A stretch of 64,000 bases of DNA, taken from NCBI GenBank assembly GCA_019843655.1, contig JACDQD010000009.1, positions 1,121,750-1,185,749 on the forward strand. The letters are read 5' to 3'. Under the pieces are notes generated by a model. The model made no database searches and was not told where the DNA came from. It was given only the letters and a program-made list of their open reading frames with translations. The position numbers and the translations under genes are program-made. Below, in pieces: positions 47,001 to 57,200 of the stretch (within the stretch, counting starts at the first letter, position 1; every line of letters starts with the position of its first letter). Source of the stretch: Lethocerus indicus. Taxonomy: Eukaryota; Arthropoda; Insecta; Hemiptera; Belostomatidae.

Positions 47001-50000
47001 AACTTTCAGGTCACATTTCAATTTATCGAGATTTTACCAAATAATTATAGCTTTGTCTCGTCAGACAACAGGTTTATAATTGCTGATTTTTTCGTTTCTC
47101 CCAATTTTTTCGGATTTAAAATAAACGTTTCGGCCCGTAAGGAGGTTTAACGGACAAAACAGTAATTAAGAATTCAGAAGAATTTAACATTGAACAGACA
47201 GTTAACACTATATATATATTACTTTTATAAATTACGTTCATTTACAGTAATTCATAAATCGAGAAACGAATCAGACCCCGTACCTGAATAATCATCCGTC
47301 GTCACTTCGGTCGCATTTCCATTCAAGTGTGTCGGCTGCATTTCATTTTTAAAAGGCGCCATTTTGCTAATATTCCGACGCAATTTGCGCTCATGACTCG
47401 TCGACTGGGCATAGACTTCGGGTGGACAGGCATAGGCTGTTGAATAATAAAAAAAAATCGCAAATAATTAAACTTTAAAACTAGGGATTGTCGATAGCCA
47501 AGATTGAATTTTTTAAATGAAAAAATCAAATGTAAAAAGTTATAACGAAGTTATAGTTTTTAATGAACTACAGAAGAAAACTGGGTGCGTTTAAGCTTGA
47601 TCTGATTTATATCTTCGACTGGCAATCCAATCTCGATACCAAGAAATCAAAATATCTCAAAATATGAAATCTGATCCAGACTGTCGGCGATTTAAAAATG
47701 TTAAATTTCGTTGCACACTAAAATATTGTACCGAATGAATAAATCAACTAGTATAACTAAGTCTAAATTTTTTTTCCTAGGAGCTATAGCATACCAAGTG
47801 CATTAGGCTTATCTAAACTTAGTCCTGATATAACTCGATGATACTATAATACTGTAAGGTTAATCATGTAATAACGTTAATATCTCTTAATCTAACTCGG
47901 GGTCTAGGTCACACAGTGAGATCTGAACAATTATAACGGCTAGAAAATTTGCCGTTATCTTTAAATTTAATTGAGAGATGAGGAAAATTCATCCATAATT
48001 GTGCAATAAATCCGTATCCTCCTTTATCTGAAGTTAGTATGAGAGCGGGAACTTTCATTGATAAGAATCGCTTCAACGTCTATTCAACAGACGATTGAGA
48101 CAATTGTAGTATTATTGATTTTTTTTTTATCAAACCTTTAGAGCAGTTCATCAAAAAACCAAACGGGAGAAGTGGATCGATGAGGCAGAGCATCCTAGAG
48201 GGCGAAGGGACGAATGAGAGGATGACGGGAGCGTAGGCCAAAAACAGTCCATCGGGAGGTCTAACTCCGTACTCCGCACACTTTATTGTCACGCCAATGT
48301 TCAAGTTGGCACCGGCAGAATCGCCTGTAGGGAAAGCCGTCGATCAATATATTGTACCGTAGATTTCGTGTGGCTGCTCACCATCTTCAGTAGCGGTGTT
48401 AGTCACTTTGAACGCTTTTTGGGCATCCTTTTTTGGGCAACCGGTCTAGCAAAAGACCGAACCGGCGAGAGGAGACAGAAACACACGAAATCTAAGGCAT
48501 GTTAAACTAGTGAATATTGTTTCATAGTATCTACTGTTCATTAAGCATTACGTAAGTCTTAACTTAGACTAAACACCAAAGGGTAGCAAGAATCAAATTT
48601 GCAATTTTAGGTTTATATATTGTCCACAAAACCACCGTGATGAAGACAGATGGGGGGTTTGGAACGCCTTAAGACACTTTGGTCTTTTGCTAGACCGGTT
48701 TCGGCTGCTCGCCGTCTTCAGTAGCGCTGTGTCAGTCACTTTTGGCACTTTGAATGTTTTTTGGGCAACCGGCCTAGCAAAAGACCGAACCGGCGAGAGG
48801 GGGCAGAAACACACGAAATCTAAGGCATGTTAAACTAATGAATATTGTTTCACAGTATCTACTGTTCATTAAGCATGACGTAAGTCTTAACTTAGACCAA
48901 ACACCAAACGGTAGCAAGAATCAAATTTGCAATTTTAGTTGTCTCAATGGCATGGTTTATATATTGTCCACAACACCATAAGACACTTTGGTCTTTTGCT
49001 AGACCGGTTTCGGCTGTTCACCGTCTTCATACTGCGATTTCTACTCGAACTACTCATTAAATACGTTGATTTCTTTTATTTAACACCGTCCCAACGACAA
49101 AACGGTCTATCGAAGACAGCGAACCGGTCTAGCAAAAATAACCGAACCGGCGGGGATACAAGTTAATGTATCCTCAAAATACAACCAAAAACTGTATTAA
49201 TAATCGATGTTTAACCCTTTGACCTATAACCACGAGTCTGACTCGTGGTAAAGGTCATAAACAAAACTTTTGGTGCAGAATTAGTGTATAAGATGCCGTG
49301 TATTATTATTATTACGAGTTGGAGTTATTCGACACCGAATATTTATATTTATTATACTGTTTATTATTCCACAATTCCTTTCGTTGCACTGAAATAAATG
49401 TCGTGAAAAGTATAAATTTTGCGCCAGTTACTCGGCTGATTAGTTGAACGGCACTCCGTTGTTTACTATAGCGAAAAATGTTTAAAATAAACCGCGCGAC
49501 ACAATTATTGAATTATAAAAGGATATACAGGCACTAATAAAGAGTTGTTCAGCATATTTTAATGTGGTAAAAACTGTACTAATAAAGGTGGATTACCTGC
49601 CAGTATGACTCTCTCAGCTGTCGATCCGAGTATATGCGCGTTGGATATGGCCCAGCAGTAGGCGAAGAACGCTTCCTCGAGGGCCCTCGGATAGGGGGCC
49701 TCCGGCGCCAGTGAATAGTCTATAGACAGGATCGGACAGTCTATTTCGAGGGCCCACTGGCGCAAATAAGTCTCGTGCGACCGAGAACTCTGAGCAACGA
49801 AACCTCCACCGTGACAGTGTACGATCAGCCCTTTCGAGGCCATCTTCATGCCTTCCTTACCGTCCATTTCATTCAGCTGGAATGAAAACAAAATTTAAAA
49901 ACTCGAATACCGTAGGTTCGCGATGTTTCTGTCTCCTCTCGCCGGTTTTGCTGGACCGGTTTCGGCCGCTCGCCGTCTTCAGTAGCGCTGTGTTAGCGAC

Positions 50001-53000
50001 TTTTGATACCATTTCGACGCGCATCCGTCACTGTCACTTGTACTGTGACATAAGGAACGTCCAAGAGTGACTGACACAGCGCTACTGAAGACGGCGAGCG
50101 GTCAAACCCCGGCCTACGAAAGACCAAACCACCGGCGAGAGAGGAGACAGAAACATCACGAACCTACGGTATATTCCAACCCCTCGCAGACCACAAAACA
50201 GGTATATCAAATTAAAACTCGAATCTCCCGACATCCCAAATGTTCGTTAAAGACGCCTGAAAAGGGTTCTGAAACAGGGCCCTCGATAAGTAACCGCACG
50301 GGCAAATTCGGTTAAACGTAAAAGTAATTCCGCAGGCAATAATGAATTCTATTCTCCATTAAAATATTTTCTCTTAAAAATTCTTCAAGACGCCTGAAAA
50401 GGAAGTGGCCACGCGACCTAAATGATTGAATAAAATGTTAATAATAATAAATAAATAAATAAATTAAATTAAAAATAAAATAAAAAAAAGGGGGGGAAAC
50501 TAGTGGGTTTCTCCTCTAATTGTAGACTATTGTAGCTAGTGATTTCATCAATGTTGCTTATTGTATAATTTTACAGTTGTAACAATAAAAGAGACAAAAA
50601 AAAACTCAAATCGGAAAACTTTGACAGGAATACAATGATGTGTATGTCATTTTCAGATGAGTGAATAAATATCAAGTTAATAAATAATGTTATATATATA
50701 CATATATTTATAAATAAAACATCTAATAATATATCTAATTATTAATGTCTTCGAGCATTTATTGGTTGATATTAAATCTTTATGATTTTATTTTACTAAT
50801 CAATAATAAATGTCATATTCATCAATGTGAATAAATATCTGCTTTATATATATATATTGTTTATTGAAGTACCAACTGAATGTTACATAAAAATCTAAAT
50901 ATCTCAATCAAAAAAATATCCGCTTCAAATACGCGAATGATAGATGAAATTTCTTTTTTTGTCAGTTTATTCATTTTGCAAATAAAATGCAAAATATAAT
51001 AAAGAATTTTTCTAGCACATTATGCCGTGTAGATATCAGGAATATATTGAAATGTCAAATTAAATAATTGTGATATAATATTACAAATAAATATCATTTT
51101 CAAATGAGTGAATAAATAATTTAATATATGTGTTTGTAAATAAAATATCGTACAAATAAAGAAAATACATCTAATTATTAATGTCCTCGAGCATTTATTG
51201 TTATCATTCAATAATAATTTATTAAATTGTAAACTTCAATATTTTCCTAATATTTATATGACAAAATGCACTAGCTTTATTAATTTTCAAATAAAATTAT
51301 TTTACAAATAAATCTAATTAATAATGTATATTCTTTTATATTAAGATACTTAGGTTGTTTCACTTTTTTATGTAATATTCAGTCAGTATTCTCATGAATA
51401 ATTTCAGAAATTATACGGCTGTTAATTTAGCAGATATATAAATTATGATTAATCCTTTTCGAGGCCCATTTCCATTCCTCCAACACAGAGGATTGAACCG
51501 TCAGTTATTGTTAAACATCTTCATTACCACTCACCATTCCGAATCTTCGAACTGAAGACAACAAGCGGACAGAGAGCGGCGCATGGCCTTTGTGCGCCAA
51601 GGTATCGGTATGTCGACAATTGTACCGTCAGGGGAAGCCAGAGAAAACGGTTCCGGTTCAATTGTTATCACTTTGTTGATGACTAGAGACGAAGAGACAA
51701 AACTTGGCAATCGATGCATCAATTCTAAACAAAAAAAAATAAATTTCATTTTTTGGTCAATATATTTTCTAGCATAGTTTTGCTAGCTATAAATCTAGCG
51801 AAAGACCGAACCGGCGAGAGGAGACAGAAACACACGAAATCTACGGTATTCCAACCCCTCGCAGACCACAAAACAGGTATGTTAAACTTGAGCGATTATA
51901 TTTTAGCATTTGACCGTTTCTGAAAATACGGAACCACCATTTAAAAAATTATAAACTTTCGTCTAACTAAATAAATACGGGTCGATATTTGAAATTAGGT
52001 AATTAGATAAAGCATCCAAATCAATTATCCAATATATTAACGAATATATAAGCGTACTGATAATGTTAAAAAAAAAAAAATTAGCTTACCCATTTCACCG
52101 AGAAACCAGAATGTTTTACAGAAATCAGCCGAAGCGTATTGCGAAATGTTGACAATACGTTTGGCCCTTAGCTCAGGGTCAATAAAATATTTACTTCCTG
52201 CACAAACAAAAGTATCGAAAGTATGTTAATTTAAAATTACGTATAAACAACTATTTTATAGAGCGATAACAAGAATGTCGTGAAATGAATCATAGGGTCT
52301 AAAATTTAGGAGACATTTCTATTTCAAATTTACAGCCCGATAAACAATTTCGCCAGACTTGTCCAAATCTGCTTTGAACCACTAAATGGAATGTTAAATT
52401 GTATTAGTTAAAAAATATATGCTAATATAAATATAAAATAGTATTATGTGATATATTATTTGCACGTACCATGGGTCTTTTAACGACAAGATAACTTTAG
52501 TTGTAAAGTTGTGTGTTTTATTTTTGTACTACAATATTTACCGAATATTTGGCTACATTAAAAATAATACAATAAAAAGTATAAAACGAATATACCATTC
52601 CATAACGAATCGATGACTCTGCTTCCGCCGTAGTACACTTCACTGAATGACGCCATTAAAATTGAAAGTGCTTTAAGGATGATTGCAATCGATTTGCAAA
52701 ACTGAAAGAACACAATAGCCGCGATTAATTAAAATTATTATAGGTAAATTAATTATAAGGAAATGCTCAATAATACACAGGAATATCATGAAATAAAAAA
52801 AATGTACGTTATTACCTGAAAACCCAAACACCGTCCGTAGAAACAATACTGGTTAATGAAAGTGTTATCGATTGCCAGTAACTCTTCGGGGCGATGTTCC
52901 TCTTTCGGGAACAGGCCGCCGGTCTCATTCCACGACATCATTATTTCGAGTCTGAGCAGCATCGTCGCAAGTGAAGATATAACCTGGCTGCAGGCGTCCA

Positions 53001-53239
53001 GCTCCCTGACAATTCAAAACCGGTTATAAAACGATATGAGCTTTATAACGTAGATTTCGCGCGTTTCTGTCTCATACCGGCCGGTTCGGTCTTTCCAAAG
53101 GAATCTACGGTATTCCGACCGCTCGCAGACCACAAAACAGGTATTCTAAAATTTTTTTTTTTTTTGGTCTCTAGCGGATATTTTTTTGATTGAGATATTT
53201 AGGTTTTTTATGTAACATTCAGTTGGTACTCCAATAAAC

Positions 53240-53289
<50 letters not shown>

Positions 53290-54170
53290 GATATTTATTC
53301 ACACTGTTGAATATGACATTTATTATTTATTAGTAAAATAAAATCATAAAGATTTAATATCAACCAATAAATGCTCGAAGACATTAATAATTAGATATAT
53401 TATTAGATGTTTTATTTATAAATATATGTATATATATAACATTATTTATTAACTTGATATTTATTCACTCATCTGAAAATGACATAAACATCAATGTATT
53501 CCTGTCAAAGTTTTCCGATTTGAGTTTTTTTTTTGTCTCTTTTATTGTTACAACTGTAAAATTATACAATAAGCAACATTGATGAAATCACTAGCTACAA
53601 TAGTCTACAATTAGAGGAGAAACCCACTAGTTTCTCCTCTTTTTATTATTATTATTATTATATATTTTTTTTAATTTAATTTAATTTATTTATTATTGTT
53701 AACATTTTATTTAATCATTTAGGTCGCGTGGCCACTTCCTTTTTAGGCGTCTGTATTCTAAACTGGATAAGGTTATATAAAACATACAATTATACGGTCA
53801 GGAAATCGATATATCGGGTTGACAACTAAGCAATTGCGGAATTCACCGACAAGTGGCGTTGTACACATTTTTAAGTACGTCAATATCTCTGCACAGATAA
53901 GCCGTAGATGGTTTTGAATGCGCGTATAAGATACATTCAGCTTCTCTGCAATGTCCCAGTGTTGAACTATATTTCACCGTGTTTTAACTTTTTATACATA
54001 CACACACACACACAAAATTCAACTGGTCAATGTAATTTTGATACCGAATGTTTCATAAAGGACCAAATAATAACGTATCAAAGAATTTTATCTGTGCAAA
54101 GATGTTGACGTACTTAAAAATATGTAAAACGCCACTTGTCGGTGAATTCCGCAATCACTTAGTTGTCAAC

Positions 54171-54221
<51 letters not shown>

Positions 54222-57200
54222 GATGAATGCTACAGCAGAATGCTTGGAAGGGATACAATGAGAAAACATGATAATAAAATCTAATCAATGAAGCAATATT
54301 TCTGACAGATGCTGTCTTCATAAAACACAGTATAAGTTCTCCTCGGGTTTTTATTCTGTATTTTCCCGACTAGCGAAACGACATTGTAAAAAAAAAAAAA
54401 AATTCGTGTATAATGTATTGCAATATTTAAGAATATAAATGTAAGTAAGGCCAATAGGCCGGAATACATGCAGTGATCACAATTTGTTTATACCGCTGTA
54501 TCGTTATAATATTTGTATTTACAGTAATAAAAATTATCTGTACAGTATAAGTTTTAAACGATTCGTGATTAGAGTTAATGCTCATCTTACGAAAAATTTA
54601 TACCTCGTATATGGGACTTTATTAAGCACCGGGTAAATCTGTTTTTTTTTTTTTTACCTGGCATAACTGGCTTTTCTGAAGAAGAATGACGACCGGCCAG
54701 AGCTTATCTCCTGGCAGACTTTCACCGTGTGGTTGACAATTTTGTCGATGATCAAGAGAAAGCTCCTGTACCCGTTGGCCGGGACTGAGGGGTCGAAATC
54801 ATAGTCGGGCGCTTTCGAGGAAATTCGCTCGATCATATCGGTGAGGGGATCCATCGAATTGTGTATAGTCAGAAGGGTGGCATACCTGGGAATAGTGACG
54901 AACAAAAAAAAATTATAAGTCCTATACGTTACAATATACAAATCACGACATAATATTAGGTGTACCCAAAAGTAATCGACAATTTGATAAGATGTATTTC
55001 GGTATTGAGGAGTTCCTCAAGAGGGGAATTGAAAATTTGTGCCGGAAAAGTGGCGGAGAGTTGTCGATAATATCGGTGAATATATATAGTAGATTAATAA
55101 TTAAAGTTTGTTTTTTAGCGAAAAAAATTCCAAAGTCAAAATGTTGGATTACTTTTGGGTACCCCTAATACGTATACTCTGCATGAACATGACTTCTGAT
55201 ATTTATCTATAAATATATTCAGAAAAAATAATCCCTCATTGAATGCTTAATAACAATTTTAAAAAAATATGAGCAAAACAAGTAAACACAACTTTCGAGA
55301 TGAAAGGAATTGATAGCTTAAATTTTCCTCAATGGCAATCTTGAAAGTATTTTTAGACACGAGATAATTTTGTACATTTTTTAAGTTTAATTCAAAATAG
55401 TTTTGATAGGGCCCATCAAAAAGTTAAACATTGATCCATAATAACACATACAAAAGTAAGCAATGTTATAATGTAATATAAATATTCTTAAAGAAAAAAA
55501 AAACCGGTTGTTCAAAGTACTTGGTTCATATTATGTTCAATAAGAGAATGTATTTCTTATTCCTATACAAAAATTATTCGACCATTTATAAGGCTATTGT
55601 GAAAAAGGACAAAAAATTGTTGGTTTATATTTGCAAACAGTTAGATAAACTTTAAGCTATTTGAGAATTAATCTCAAACTTAAAAACGGGGCCACACCCT
55701 ATTCCATCGAAAACACCGAACTAGGATAACTGCGTTGCGCATTGCACTTTTATAAATACAACTTGTTTCACTAATCATGACTAATGTTCGGCAATGCACA
55801 AGTCATGTAATCAACTCATCACTCCCAAAGCAGACATTTCAAGGTCTGTACACGGGCATAGATGAATAGCTAAGCTATTATGCAACTTGAGGGACTTAAA
55901 ACTTGCATAATAATGTTTCCACAAATAATTTTTAACATTAATTTCATAGTATTCCCTCGGACGACTTTGAATGTTAGTCTGTCGAATTTACCCAATATCG
56001 TAAAGCTACTAATACAATCTTTATTCGGAGTCTAAAATTTAATATTTCAATTTCAAATTTTCACCCAGATAGGGCAATTTTGCCGTGAAAAATATTATGG
56101 AAACTCACTCATATCTGCCTGAAACTTTGAAATGTTATATTAGTTTGGACAATCAATAATTTTGTCAATCTTGTAATACAACCGAAATTGTCCAGAAATT
56201 TAATTTGTTTCAAAAAGTTTATCGACAATATATAAATATTATGGAGAATAGGCTGTATTTATTAGTAGCTTGATAGTATTAGTAAATTTCCAAACTAACA
56301 TTTTAAAGTTTCAGCGAGTAATTCTCCATAATTTTCTCTGTAAAATTCTTTATCTGGATGAAAATTGGAAATTGAAATATCTTTAATAAAATCTTAATAA
56401 TCTTTAGCAACGATTGTATTAGTAATTCGACAAAAATAGTTACTTGGACTAGAAAGCTAGAACACTATTATTTAGCAGCTGGACAATAATGAATTGTTTG
56501 AACTATGACACAGGACTAGAGAAAGTATTTTAATGGAATACGTGTAGCATTTCTTGTTTAACACTAGGTTTACAGGACACATTTCAAATTTCAGTAGGAA
56601 AAATATAAAAAAGTTTACATTTTTTTACCACTCGCGCTGGCTTTCAACGATTCAACAAGGGAAATGTATATAGAAGTTTATTTTTTCAAAAGTTTTATAA
56701 TAAATCTAAACGGTTTTGGTTGTTGCTGCAGGGTACTATCGGTGTCAAATTGACACATAAGAAATGTCCATAAACCTAGTGTTAAAGAAGTATAGAAATG
56801 TTCAAAAATGGCTTTAATATATTACAGTTTTTGCCCTCGCATTCATCCCTCTTGAAGAAGTCCACGGTGAAAACATCAAATTAACATGAGAAATATATAT
56901 CGAAGTTAATTTTTTTCAAAAGTTTACTAAGCCGTATGGTGTGTCAAATTGACACACGTCCGTAAACCTGGTGTTAAAGTATTGGGTTGTCGGGAAAGTT
57001 TGTGCCGATTTTGAAGGAAAATTGAAACGCAACTCATTTAAATTTCGGTACACATTCATTAACTTATATAGGCGCCGTTCTGTTCCACAACCTTTCTCCG
57101 TCTTTCGTGCGACTTGAAAATTCCATCCTTCCGGAACCTCTCGGGTTTTTCGGCAAAAAAGGTATTCTAAATCTAAATTTTACTCCATTAAATCGTGGGG

